From Planctomycetota bacterium (GTDB lineage Bacteria > Planctomycetota > Phycisphaerae > UBA1845 > UTPLA1), in NCBI GenBank assembly GCA_016712275.1, contig JADJRI010000021.1:1-64000 (forward strand): a stretch of 64,000 bases of DNA. The letters run 5' to 3'. This document shows positions 28,977-39,000 of this stretch, one piece after another. The translations under genes and the position numbers were made by a program. Positions within the stretch are counted from its first letter, which is position 1. Each line of letters starts with the position of its first letter. The notes below the pieces were generated by a model. That model was given only the letters and a program-made list of their open reading frames with translations. It was not told the DNA's origin and ran no database searches.

Positions 28977-29338
28977 GAGATTCGGAAGAAGGCCGCATGC
29001 ACGAGGGCGCATGGAATCCACCATGGGATCCACCAGCGATGGACGAGCAATCAGCCGAAAGCGCCCTTCGGCTCGCCTGCGTCTATCGCGCGTATCATCG
29101 GGCGATCTGGCCACGGCTGCTATGCACGCCGTGGGCAGGGAGCCTGGCCGTCGAGTCGGAGGATTCCTGGCGCGAGCTGTGGGGCCGAATCGGACGAGAA
29201 TTCTATCGGTGCTTCGCCTTCGGAGACCGTAACATACGACGTGACATGATATTGCGCGCACTCGGTGCCGGGGCAGACGATCTGGCTGCGAAACTCGATC
29301 AGTGGAGGTTAACGCTGGAAATCGACACCGACAGATAG
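28973..29338 (+). CDS. Unknown 121-aa protein coupled to the protease
   Basis: The start overlaps the protease stop by four bases. The product is Trp-rich and helical (WNPPWDPPAMDEQSAESALR, SWRELWGRIGREFYRCF) with no signal peptide. No family is recognised. Coupling to the protease gene suggests a related role. The next 160 bases hold no gene. Confidence 0.45.
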   Translation: MRDSEEGRMHEGAWNPPWDPPAMDEQSAESALRLACVYRAYHRAIWPRLLCTPWAGSLAVESEDSWRELWGRIGREFYRCFAFGDRNIRRDMILRALGAGADDLAAKLDQWRLTLEIDTDR

Positions 29339-29500
29339 TCGAGGATCGGGCCCCGCGAAGGGCGGTCGTTGAGCCAACGCAGGAATCGCATGAAGAACAG
29401 GGAAGGAATAGTCGGCTTCGCGCATCCAACCAAGGTAAAAGGGCGCGGCCACTGTGGTCTGCGCTCAGGATCGTGAACCCACGCTCTGGAGACTTCAATA

Positions 29501-30241
29501 ATGTCCAATTGTCGAATCAGCATTGGTGGCGTGCTCGCGGTTATCGCGATCGCCGGCTTGTCCGCGACGGCAGCCCACGCACAGAATCATGAAGGCCATC
29601 GCCACGATGATCCCAAGGAAGAGAAAAAGTCACCGGTGCTGCCCAAGTGTCCCGTGATGGACGAACCGGTGGACTTCTTTGTCAAGACGATGACAGCGGA
29701 CGGCCCCGTGTACTTCTGTTGCAAGGACTGCATCAAGAAGTTCGAGGCGGATCCTGAGAAGTATGCAAAGCAAGTTGTTGAACAGCGAAAGATTCTGGCG
29801 AAGCTTCCCAAAGTGCAGGTGACCTGCCCAGTTTCTGGCAAGCCCGTCGACGACAAGACATTCATCGAGAAGGAGGGGAAGAAAACATACTTTTGTTGCA
29901 AGGGATGCGTCGGCAAGTATGAAAAGGAGCCAAACAAGTATGCTGCGCAGCTTGCCGACAGTTTCAGCTATCAGACCAAGTGCCCGGTCATGGACGAGGA
30001 GATTGATCCGAAGGCGTTCATTCGGCTGAAGACCGGACAGACTGTGTTTTTCTGTTGTCCGGGCTGTGACAAGAAGTTTCTGAAGGATCCGGTAAAATAC
30101 GCGCCGAAGCTCGAAGCCCAAGGCATCCGGATAGATCCCAAGAAAGTCGAGATCGCAGCGGATCCCGCAAAAGAAGACACAAACGACTCACATGAAGGAC
30201 ATGGCGGGCACGGACACGACCACGGGGACCACGACCATTGA
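29501..30241 (+). CDS. Secreted triple-YHS-domain metal-binding protein
   Basis: A signal peptide (VLAVIAIAGLSATAAHAQ) precedes a short HEGHRHDD linker. Three YHS-type domains follow: CPVMDEPVDFF...YFCCKDCIKKFEADP, CPVSGKPVDD...YFCCKGCVGKYEKEP and CPVMDEEIDP...FFCCPGCDKKFLKDP, at about residues 48-90, 107-147 and 158-200. Each has three to four Cys. The C-terminal tail is His-rich (HEGHGGHGHDHGDHDH). It opens the copper/silver cluster. Periplasmic copper sequestration is the likely role. GGAG lies seven bases before the ATG. Confidence 0.8.
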   Translation: MSNCRISIGGVLAVIAIAGLSATAAHAQNHEGHRHDDPKEEKKSPVLPKCPVMDEPVDFFVKTMTADGPVYFCCKDCIKKFEADPEKYAKQVVEQRKILAKLPKVQVTCPVSGKPVDDKTFIEKEGKKTYFCCKGCVGKYEKEPNKYAAQLADSFSYQTKCPVMDEEIDPKAFIRLKTGQTVFFCCPGCDKKFLKDPVKYAPKLEAQGIRIDPKKVEIAADPAKEDTNDSHEGHGGHGHDHGDHDH

Positions 30242-30324
30242 AGGCGATGAAATGTGTGCCTCCATGTGGGGCATCGGTCCACGCGAATTCTTAGGTTTCG
30301 CCGACAACTCTGTATGGTGAGGGA

Positions 30325-30702
30325 ATGAGCAGTCGCCGCCGACGCAGGCGAAAGCGCCGTGGTGGTGGCAGACTTGCGCAGCCGAAGAGACACATCGATT
30401 CATGGTGGCCGCTCTTTGGGCTTGGATTGGCGCTGGTGGGACTCATCAGCGCCTATTGGTGGCAAGCCACGGGCACCCGGTCAGAGGAGTCTCCAGTTCG
30501 CCTGAGCAGGGTTGGCGAGATTCTATGTCCGGTAGGTGGAATGCCGATCAAGCGCGAGATATCCGTCCTAACTTCGGTGGGTCCGATTTACTTCTGCTGT
30601 AAGCACTGCATCGATCGATACAATGCCGAGCCGTCGGCCTTTCAGGATGCCGTCGAAGCCCAACGACGCTCCATGGTTGCCGATTCGCAACCCGCGGGTT
30701 GA
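30325..30702 (+). CDS. Membrane-anchored YHS-domain protein
   Basis: The 125-residue protein has a strongly basic start (SSRRRRRRKRRGGGR), one TM helix (LFGLGLALVGLISAYWW), and a single YHS domain (ILCPVGGMPIKREI, IYFCCKHCIDRYNAEP). The topology would put the metal site in the periplasm. It lies between the triple-YHS protein and CusC. The overlapping longer frame of the next gene starts inside it, but its true start is at 30752. Confidence 0.72.
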   Translation: MSSRRRRRRKRRGGGRLAQPKRHIDSWWPLFGLGLALVGLISAYWWQATGTRSEESPVRLSRVGEILCPVGGMPIKREISVLTSVGPIYFCCKHCIDRYNAEPSAFQDAVEAQRRSMVADSQPAG

Positions 30703-30751
30703 GTCGTCGACCTGGAAACGACAACGGGATCCCTGGAGACTCTGCCCTGCC

Positions 30752-32302
30752 ATGAGAATGAGGCACATCCAATCAAGTCGATGGCGTCCAAGCGTGCGGT
30801 CAGGCCAACGTCCAATTGCCGCTGGAATCACGGCGTCGGTATTCCTGCTTGCCGCGCCGGCAGGTTGCGCGTTGAACCAACAGGGACATCGCGAGGTCGG
30901 CGAGGCACTCGCCAATTATGAACGCCGTCATGCGTCTGCCGTTTCGCAATACGCCGGCGTGCCGAAGGCCGCTGGGCGAACAACGACTGGCCCGGCAACT
31001 CGCACTCCCCAGCCTGTCATCGAGGATGGCACGCTGGCGAGCTTGATCGAAGCGGCGCTGGAGCGAAATCCGGACATCCTCGCTTCAATCGATACCGCCC
31101 GGAGTGTTGCGAGTCGGATCCCGCAAGCCACTTCCCTTATGGATCCGATGCTGTTGACAAGGACCTTACCTGAACCGGTCCGAACGGCCGAGGGTGACAA
31201 CTATTTCATATTGGGCGTGCAGCAGAAGTTACCAGTGCCCGAGAAATTAGACCGGCGTGGCCGAGTGGTTTTGGCGGAAACACGGATGGCGATCGAGACG
31301 CTTGAGCAAACGCGGCTGCGCGTGATTGGAGATGTGAAACGCGCATACTTTCAGCTTTTTGCCATCGATCAGGCCGTGCTGATTACCAAGGAAAACCAAG
31401 CACTCATGCGCGACTTGATTGAAGTCGCCCGGGGACAGTTGGTTGCCGGCCGCCGTCAGCAGGAGGACGTGCTTCGAGCACAGGTGGAGCTGTCGAACCT
31501 GGAGAGTCAACTCGTTGAACTCGCACAGCGACGGGTGACGACTGTGGCGCTGATCAATTCGATTCTTGATCGTTCGCCGTCCACCGAAGTCCCGCCGTTG
31601 TCGGAATATGACATTAGACGCTTGAATCCGCGATTGGATGAGTTGCTTTCACGAGCGTACGAGAGGAACCCAGAGCTTCAGCGATTTGAGCGTCAGATCG
31701 AGCGTGATGAGCAAAGTCTTCGACTCGCCAAACTTGAGTATTGGCCGGATTTTACAGTCGGCTTCGAGTGGATACAGATGGACCCTCGTGGAGCGTTCCG
31801 ACCGCCCGTCAACCCGCAAACAGGGATGCGCCCGCGCGTCTCGCAGATGAGCGAAAATGGTTCGGATAACTGGGCGATCACGTTCGGCTTCAACGTGCCC
31901 ATCTGGTTCGAGCGAATTGAAGGCGGGATTCGCGAGGCTCGCGAGCGGCTTTCCGCATCACGACGGCAATTACGCTCCGCCAAGAACCGGATCACATACC
32001 AGGTAGAGGACGCCCTGGCGCGGATTGATTCGCAACGAGACATCGCCGATCTCTTTGCAACGGCCATCATCCCGCAGGCCGAGCAGGCCTATCAGGTAAC
32101 GCGTGAGGGATACATCACCGGAACGTCGGACTTCCAGTTCGTGATCGACAACTGGCAGAAATGGCTGTTCTTCAGATTGCAATACTACAGAACCCTTGGG
32201 GATCTGGAGCGAAGCGTAGCTGACTTGGAGCAGGCCGTCGGCGTCAGCGTCATCGAAACGCAGGGTGCCAACACGCCCCGATCAAACGGGGAGGGAGGAT
32301 AG
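30752..32302 (+). CDS. cusC: CusC/TolC-type outer-membrane efflux protein
   Basis: ATG 30752 follows GGAGACTCTGCCCTGCC and gives a basic leader ending in a lipobox (LLAAPAGC). The ~516-residue body has two OEP repeats (LIEAALERNPDILAS, FILGVQQKLPVPEKLDRRG and ELLSRAYERNPELQRFERQI, ITFGFNVPIWFERIEGGIRE), then coiled helices to the end. It forms the outer-membrane channel of the copper/silver pump. Its stop lies four bases before the CusB start, so the three genes form one operon. It is intact. Confidence 0.9.
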   Translation: MRMRHIQSSRWRPSVRSGQRPIAAGITASVFLLAAPAGCALNQQGHREVGEALANYERRHASAVSQYAGVPKAAGRTTTGPATRTPQPVIEDGTLASLIEAALERNPDILASIDTARSVASRIPQATSLMDPMLLTRTLPEPVRTAEGDNYFILGVQQKLPVPEKLDRRGRVVLAETRMAIETLEQTRLRVIGDVKRAYFQLFAIDQAVLITKENQALMRDLIEVARGQLVAGRRQQEDVLRAQVELSNLESQLVELAQRRVTTVALINSILDRSPSTEVPPLSEYDIRRLNPRLDELLSRAYERNPELQRFERQIERDEQSLRLAKLEYWPDFTVGFEWIQMDPRGAFRPPVNPQTGMRPRVSQMSENGSDNWAITFGFNVPIWFERIEGGIREARERLSASRRQLRSAKNRITYQVEDALARIDSQRDIADLFATAIIPQAEQAYQVTREGYITGTSDFQFVIDNWQKWLFFRLQYYRTLGDLERSVADLEQAVGVSVIETQGANTPRSNGEGG

Positions 32303-32306
32303 GACC

Positions 32307-35076
32307 TTGCGAAGAGTCATTGTGAGCGGATTCGGTGGATGGGTGCGCGTCTTCGGAACGATGCTTGTTGTGCTGGCCATCGGCGCGGCGGGCGGGTGGT
32401 GGTACTTCGCCAAGCATCAAACGGAGTCCTCGGTAGCCCAAGCGGATGCCACCGCATCCGCCGCGGACGACGTCTGGTACACCTGCGGCATGCATCCCCA
32501 AGTGTTGCAGCGTGAACCGGGGATCTGCCCGATCTGCAACATGAAACTGACGCCCATGAAGCAGGACGGCGCCGAAGAGGAGGGCGAGCCATCTGGTCCG
32601 CAGGAACGCAAGATCCTCTACTGGCGGGCGCCGATGGACCCGAGCTACGTCTCCTGATAGGCCGGGCAAGAGTCCCATGGGCATGGACCTTGTGCCGGTC
32701 TACTCCGACGAGGGTGAGACGGTCGGCGGGTCCATCATCCGCATTGATCCAGTCACGATTCAGAACATGGGTGTCCGCACGACGCGAGTTCGCCGGGGGC
32801 CTTTGGTGAAGACCGTTCGCACCGTCGGACGGATCGACTACGACGAGCAGAAGCTCGTCTTCGTTGACACGAAATTCGAAGGGTGGATTGAGAAGCTCTA
32901 CGTCAACGAAACCGGACAAAATGTACGGGAGGGCGATCCGCTCTTTGATGTGTACTCGCCCGATATCTACTCGGCACAAGTGGAGTACATTTCGGCGATT
33001 CGCAAGCTGCCTACGTTAGAGCGGAGCACGTTCCATGATGCGGTCGAAGACGCACGGCGAATGGTTGATGCGGCGCGGCTCAAGCTGGAGTACTTCGATG
33101 TCCCGTCACAACAAATCGAGCGCCTGAGCGAGGTTCTGACACCAGTAAAGACGGTGCAAATCCACTCTCCTGCGGATGGCATCGTAGCGGACAAGATGGC
33201 TCTCGAAGGCATGCGCATCATGCCGGGCATGAGGCTCTTCACCATTGCCGACCTGTCCCGCGTCTGGGTCTATGTGGACATCTACGAGTATCAGCTTCCG
33301 TGGGTCCACGTCGGCCAAGCCGCGACCATGACGCTCCCGTACATCCCCCACAAGGCCTTTCGAGGCGAAGTTACCTACATCTACCCTTATTTGCAGAAGC
33401 AGACGCGCGTCATCAAGGTTCGACTCGAATTCCCGAATCCCACTCTTGAGCTCAAGCCTGATATGTATGCCAACGTGGTCCTTGAAGGGTTGCTCAAGGA
33501 CGATGCCGTGTTGGTCCCCCGAGAAGGATTCATCGACTCCGGCATGCGAAAGGTGGCGTTCGTTGATCGCGGCAAGGGTAAGTATCAGCCGCGCGACATT
33601 CAGGTCGGCGTCGAAGGCGAAGGTGGCGCCGTCGAGGTACTGCTCGGCCTTGAGCCCGGAGATGTCGTGGTCACGTCGGGGCAATTCCTGTTGGATTCGG
33701 AAAGCAAGCTCAAAGAAGCCGTCGCAAAGATGATGGAACCGAGCAAGGCAACGCCGAAGAAACTTGCGGCGCATGAAATGTCCCTGACGGAGCCCCATGG
33801 CGGTCATACTCAAACGTCTGCGACAACCGCGCCGACAGACATGGCTGCCCATTCGCATGACGAAGGATCTAGCATGCCCAGTGCCTCCGAGCTCTCGGTT
33901 GTTCCAGCTGATGCGAATTACGCATGCCCGATGGACCGGCATCCCGATGAAACGGACCCGGCGAATCGCGGAGCCTACTTCTCCGCTGAACCGGGCGAGT
34001 GTCCCTTGTGCGGAATGAAGCTCAAACCGATAGACGAGCTTGAATGGGCCCGTGCTCAGCTTGCGGCGGGTGGCGGGGATGTTGCATATACATGTCCGAG
34101 GCACCCGCATGTCTTCTCAGAGTCGCCCGGAGATTGCCCGGTCTGCGGCAGCAAGCTGGAACCGTTCCAGGCGCTGTATGCCTGCCGCAATCCAAAACAC
34201 TCCGCGCAGACGAGTGACCGGCAAGTGGATTGCCCCAAGTGCGGAGAGCTGATGGCTGCTCTCCGCGGCCCATGGCTCGGCGAGGCGATGGCCAAGAGTA
34301 GCCCGTCCGGCGAACTACCTTCCGATGCAACACCGTCGGCAGTGTCCGCGGATGTCGGCCGATCCATCCCGTCCGATGCCCGTTTCGTCTGCCCCATGCA
34401 TGAATGCTGGCAGTTCTCTCACGACGAAGGTCGTTGCCCGACTTGCGGCATGAAACTCAAACCCATTGAACAAGTGGAATGGGCCGAAAGACTCGTGAAA
34501 GTCACGCCGGCGAAGGGACAATTTGTGTGCCCGATGCATCCGGATCGCGCCACAAGCGACGAGCCGGGCAATTGTCCTATCTGCGCGATGCAGCTTCTGC
34601 CCAAAAACCGAATTGTCGGTCTGGAGGATGGGGGCGCGTCCGTCGCACAGCAGGTGGATTACCTCATGGAGCACTACTTGGCACTTCAGGAGCGATTTGC
34701 CCGCGACAGCACGGCGGAAGTTGCTCTTCACGCGCTCGGCCTCGTGGACGCGAGTGAGAAATTGCGGGATGCGCTCCAAAGGGAAGCCCCACCGGGCGAG
34801 AAAGAGCTGCTCGCCAGCGTCAATGCCGTTCATGCGGCGGCGTTGAAGGTGCGAGGCGCCGACCTATCCAGTGATCGCACGCAGTTTGCACAACTGAGCG
34901 CCGCAATGCGAACAGTGATATCGCACCAGCGTCCCGACTCGAATCGGTGGCCCAAGCTTTTCATCTACCGTTGCCCGATGGCCAAGGCCGATTGGATTCA
35001 GACAACTGAGAAGAAAGCCAACCCCTATTACGGCTTCAAGATGCTCGATTGCGGCAACCTCTTGGAAACAAAGTAG
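32307..35076 (+). CDS. cusB: CusB-type adaptor with five or more extra metal-binding modules (one frameshift)
   Basis: TTG 32307 follows GGGAGGATAGG. After a TM anchor comes a Cys/Met module (YTCGMHPQ...CPICNMKLTPM), then the CusB entry motif (YWRAPMDPSYVS / KSPMGMDLVPVY). A one-base break at about 32655 splits that motif. The standard hairpin and barrel domains follow to about 33740. The C-terminal ~400 residues then carry four more CPMH/CPLCGMK-type zinc-ribbon modules (near 33920, 34085, 34390 and 34528). A DUF3347-like domain (VDYLMEHYLALQERFARD, YRCPMAKADWIQ) ends the protein. Total length after repair is about 923 residues, more than twice E. coli CusB. The modules probably collect Cu(I)/Ag(I) and hand it to the pump. 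Confidence 0.88.
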
Positions 35077-35091
35077 GGGACACCCAGCACC

Positions 35092-38000
35092 ATGATCGCA
35101 AGAATCATCGAATTCTGTTGCCGCAATCGGTTCCTGACACTCATCCTCACGTCGTTCGTCGTCGCAGGCGGAATCTGGACGGTCTTCAATATCCGTGTCG
35201 ACGCGATCCCGGATTTGTCCGACGTCCAGGTCATCGTCTTCACCGAGTACCCAGGTCAGGCACCACAGGTCGTTGAGGACCAGGTCACCTATCCGTTGAC
35301 CACGGCGATGCTGGCAGTTCCGTATGCTAAGGTCGTCCGCGGATATTCGATGTTCGGGTACTCGTTCGTCTACATCATCTTCGAGGATGGAACCGACATC
35401 TACTGGGCGCGGTCGCGCGTCCTGGAGTATCTGAACTACGTCGCCGGCCGGATACCGAAAGGTGTGACGCCGCAACTCGGTCCTGACGCGACCGGCGTCG
35501 GATGGGTCTACGAGTACTCGCTTCGCAACGGCTACTACTGCCCCAAACATCCCAACGGAATGTACCAGAACCCGGAACAACCGGGTCAATGGTATGCAAC
35601 CCGTGAGGATGCCCCCGAGGAGATTCGCGATCGGCTTGAACGAGTCCGAATGTTTGAGCACGGGGGCAAATGTCCGTGGGATGGTGATACCGATCTGAGA
35701 TTGGCGGAGTTTGACCTTTCCGAACTGCGCAGCCTTCAGGACTGGTACCTCCGGTATGAATTGACGGCGCTCGATGGCGTTTCCGAGGTTGCAGCCGTTG
35801 GCGGGTTTGTTCGGCAATACCAGGTCGTGGTCGATCCGGACCGGTTGCTGGCCTACAACATCCCGCTCAATCAGGTGAAAATGGCCATCCAGCGCTCGAA
35901 TAATGACGTGGGTGGCCGCGTCTTGGAGATGTCAGAGACGGAATACATGGTCCGCGGCCGGGGATATATCGCCTCGTTGACTCCGGCCCAGGTGAAGGAG
36001 GCGCGGGAAGCCGGCATTCCGATCGATCGAGTCCGGGCTCAGCAAGGCATCCATGATCTGGAGCGGGTCGTCATACGCGCAACCGAAAGCGGAACGCCAG
36101 TTTATCTCAGGGATATTGCCGAAGTGAGGCTTGGGCCCGAAATGCGGCGTGGCCTGGCTGAGTCCGCGGGTGAGGGAGAAGTCGTTGGCGGCATCGTCGT
36201 GATGCGATTTGGCGAGAACGCGCTTCAGGTGATCCGCAATGTTAAGCACAAGATCGACGAATTGAAACAAGGACTTCCGCCGGGCGTGGACGTGGTGACG
36301 GAATACGACCGGTCCGGCCTGATCGAGCGCGCGGTGGAGACGCTGACTCATACGCTGATCAAGGAAATGATCGTCGTCGGGCTTGTCTGCATCCTTTTCC
36401 TGCTGCACGCGCGAAGTGAGCTGGTTGCTATCTTCGTCCTCCCGACCGGCGTCTTATGCGCATTAATCATCATGCACTGGATGGGCATCAATGCAAACAT
36501 CATGAGCCTGGGGGGCATCGCACTCTCCATCGGTGTCATGGTAGACAGCTCCATTGTAATGGTCGAGAACTCGCACAAGCATCTGGACCGTGAAGAGGAT
36601 CGAATCAAGGAGGAACTGGCGGCTGGGCGCACACCGATACATCGCCCTCGCGCTGAGCTCATTATTGAGGCCGCTCGGGAAGTTGGGCCCACTCTATTCT
36701 TCTCACTGCTGATTATCACCGTGAGCTTCTTACCAATTTTCGTCTTAGGCGAGCAAAGTGGACGCCTGTTCAAGCCGCTTGCGTTCACAAAAACATTCGC
36801 TATGGCAGCTGCATCGGTGCTCGCGATCACTATTATCCCGGTGCTGATGCTGTCGCTGATTACGTCCCGTGTATTGCCGAAAGAGTGGGGATGGCGGAGG
36901 AACCTCTCCATTACGCTGGGCGTGATGTTTATGCCGGCTGCCCTGATTTGGATTGCGCCGCTTGGTGCGTACGACCGGTATCGGCATTGGATCATGCTTG
37001 CGTGGATCATTCTTGCGGGAATGCTTCTTGTGCCGCAGAAGATTTTCCACGAACGCGTCAACCCCATCAGTAAGGTCTTACAATGGCTTTACAACCCGTT
37101 CTTCGGGTTCGCCATGCAACATCGCAAGAAGTTGATTCTGATGGCGATCCTGTTCGCGTTCAGCGGCCTCTTTCCCCTGATGGGGACAAGTCGGGTACCG
37201 CTCGTGGGATCCACGTTGGCGAAATGGTTTCCGCGTCTCGATGCTACCTTCCCTGGCTTGGGTCGTGAGTTTATGCCGCCACTTGATGAGGGCGATCTGC
37301 TGTACATGCCGACGACAGATCCGGCCATCAGCATTACCAAGGCGCGAGAGTTGCTCCAGCAGACGGACGCCATCATCGCAAGTTTTCCCGAGGTGCATCA
37401 CGTGTTTGGCAAGATCGGTCGAGCTGAGACGGCCACCGATCCCGCGCCATTAAGCATGATCGAGACGACCATTATGCTGGAGCCCGACCGTGAAAAGTGG
37501 CGGAAACGACGATTTGACCGCTGGTTTGGATTCCTGCCAGCCTGGACCAAAGACTGGAGCGGTCTTTCGACCTTCTGGCCGGAAGAACGGCCAATCACAA
37601 TCGATGAGTTATGTTACGGATACGGCGATGGTGAAGAACACGTCCCGGGACTCAACGAGGCGGTGGCATTCCCCGGTTTAACCAACGCCTGGACGATGCC
37701 AATCAAGACGAGAATCGATATGTTGTCAACGGGCATCAAGACGCCTGTAGGCATCAAAATCATGGGTGACGATCTCGACGTGCTCTCCGATCTGGCTGAA
37801 CGCATCGCGGCCGAGGTTCGGACCCTGCCGAATACCTTAAGCGCCTACCCAGAGAAGACCGTCGGGGGCCTATACGCAGACTTCAACATCGACCGCGACG
37901 AGATTGCTCGATACGGCCTGACCGTGGCCGATGTCCAGGATGTGATTCTTTCTGCAATGGGCGGAATGAACGTCACTTGGACGGTCGAAGGGCTGGAGCG

Positions 38001-38922
38001 GTATCCGATTAACCTGCGGTATAAGCGTGAACTTCGCGACAATCTTCCCGCGCTAAGGCGGGCGCTCGTCTCCACGCCCTCGGGTGCTCAGGTTCCCATT
38101 GCTCAAGTCGCCGACGTGGAGATCGTCCCCGGCCCGCCAATGATCAAGAGCGAGAATGCACGAAAGACCGCGTGGATCTACGTGGACCTGACGACATCCG
38201 ACATCGTCGGGTGGATCGATCGCGCCAAGGCTCTCGTACGTGACACCGTGCCCTTGCCGGCTGGATACAATATTGTTTGGTCTGGCCAATACGAGTACAT
38301 CCAGTCAGCCAATCGTCGATTGGCAGTCGCCGTGCCTGCCGCACTCGGCGCGATTATTTTCCTGCTGTATGTTGGGACACGATCCTGGTTCCGGACCATT
38401 CTTACACTGGTCACCTTTACCTATACGCTGGCGGGCGCGTTCTGGTTTCTCTATTTCTTGGACTACGACATGTCGTTGGCCATCGTGGTCGGCTTGATCG
38501 CGCTAGCTGGTTTAGACGCCGAGACAAATCTTGTCATGCTGCTCTATCTCGATAACGTCTATGACTCATTCAAGTCACAGGGACGGATGCGCCATTTGCG
38601 CGACCTATGGGAAGCAATCCACGAGGGCGCCGTCATGCGAATTCGTCCCAAGACCATGACGGTGGCAACGACATTCATGGGTCTGGTTCCACTCATGTGG
38701 GCCGAGGGCACGGGTGCAGATACGATGAGGCGGCTTGCGGCCCCCATGATCGGCGGACTAGCAACGAGCTTTTTCGGCGAGTTGTTGGTGTTTCCGGCGA
38801 TCTATTTCGTTTACAAGCGCTTTGGTGACATGAGGAGCGAAGGCAAGGCCGTTTGGCCAACGTCGAACACCATTGAGAACGATCATCCTGGCACTCCATC
38901 GACGGCTACGCCTCCGAGCTAG
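35092..38922 (+). CDS. cusA: CusA-type Cu/Ag RND pump with metal-binding insertion
   Basis: The 1276-residue pump is intact. It has IPDLSDVQVIVFTEYPGQAP at the start and the CusA TM4 motif LGGIALSIGVMVDSSIVMVEN. It also has FMPPLDEGDLLYMPTT and the GPPMIKSENARKTAW stretch, whose Met corresponds to a porter-domain Met of CusA. Two insertions stand out. Residues ~147-207 contain YYCPKHPNGMYQ and HGGKCPWDGD, a Cys/His segment absent from E. coli CusA. Residues ~600-665 add about two further TM helices (LGVMFMPAALIWIAPLGAY and HWIMLAWIILAGMLLVP). These explain why it is about 230 residues longer than usual. It exports Cu(I)/Ag(I) from the periplasm or cytoplasm through CusB and CusC. Confidence 0.93.
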   Translation: MIARIIEFCCRNRFLTLILTSFVVAGGIWTVFNIRVDAIPDLSDVQVIVFTEYPGQAPQVVEDQVTYPLTTAMLAVPYAKVVRGYSMFGYSFVYIIFEDGTDIYWARSRVLEYLNYVAGRIPKGVTPQLGPDATGVGWVYEYSLRNGYYCPKHPNGMYQNPEQPGQWYATREDAPEEIRDRLERVRMFEHGGKCPWDGDTDLRLAEFDLSELRSLQDWYLRYELTALDGVSEVAAVGGFVRQYQVVVDPDRLLAYNIPLNQVKMAIQRSNNDVGGRVLEMSETEYMVRGRGYIASLTPAQVKEAREAGIPIDRVRAQQGIHDLERVVIRATESGTPVYLRDIAEVRLGPEMRRGLAESAGEGEVVGGIVVMRFGENALQVIRNVKHKIDELKQGLPPGVDVVTEYDRSGLIERAVETLTHTLIKEMIVVGLVCILFLLHARSELVAIFVLPTGVLCALIIMHWMGINANIMSLGGIALSIGVMVDSSIVMVENSHKHLDREEDRIKEELAAGRTPIHRPRAELIIEAAREVGPTLFFSLLIITVSFLPIFVLGEQSGRLFKPLAFTKTFAMAAASVLAITIIPVLMLSLITSRVLPKEWGWRRNLSITLGVMFMPAALIWIAPLGAYDRYRHWIMLAWIILAGMLLVPQKIFHERVNPISKVLQWLYNPFFGFAMQHRKKLILMAILFAFSGLFPLMGTSRVPLVGSTLAKWFPRLDATFPGLGREFMPPLDEGDLLYMPTTDPAISITKARELLQQTDAIIASFPEVHHVFGKIGRAETATDPAPLSMIETTIMLEPDREKWRKRRFDRWFGFLPAWTKDWSGLSTFWPEERPITIDELCYGYGDGEEHVPGLNEAVAFPGLTNAWTMPIKTRIDMLSTGIKTPVGIKIMGDDLDVLSDLAERIAAEVRTLPNTLSAYPEKTVGGLYADFNIDRDEIARYGLTVADVQDVILSAMGGMNVTWTVEGLERYPINLRYKRELRDNLPALRRALVSTPSGAQVPIAQVADVEIVPGPPMIKSENARKTAWIYVDLTTSDIVGWIDRAKALVRDTVPLPAGYNIVWSGQYEYIQSANRRLAVAVPAALGAIIFLLYVGTRSWFRTILTLVTFTYTLAGAFWFLYFLDYDMSLAIVVGLIALAGLDAETNLVMLLYLDNVYDSFKSQGRMRHLRDLWEAIHEGAVMRIRPKTMTVATTFMGLVPLMWAEGTGADTMRRLAAPMIGGLATSFFGELLVFPAIYFVYKRFGDMRSEGKAVWPTSNTIENDHPGTPSTATPPS

Positions 38923-39000
38923 GATCTGCGATTTGGCGTTCATGCAAGTTCATATCAGCTGGTCGATTGAACGCGGCCAAGAGCTGGAGATACACGAAAT

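Noticed and set aside
33106..34110. 334-aa minus-strand ORF across cusB
   Set aside because: It is antisense to a clear adaptor gene and shows no motif.
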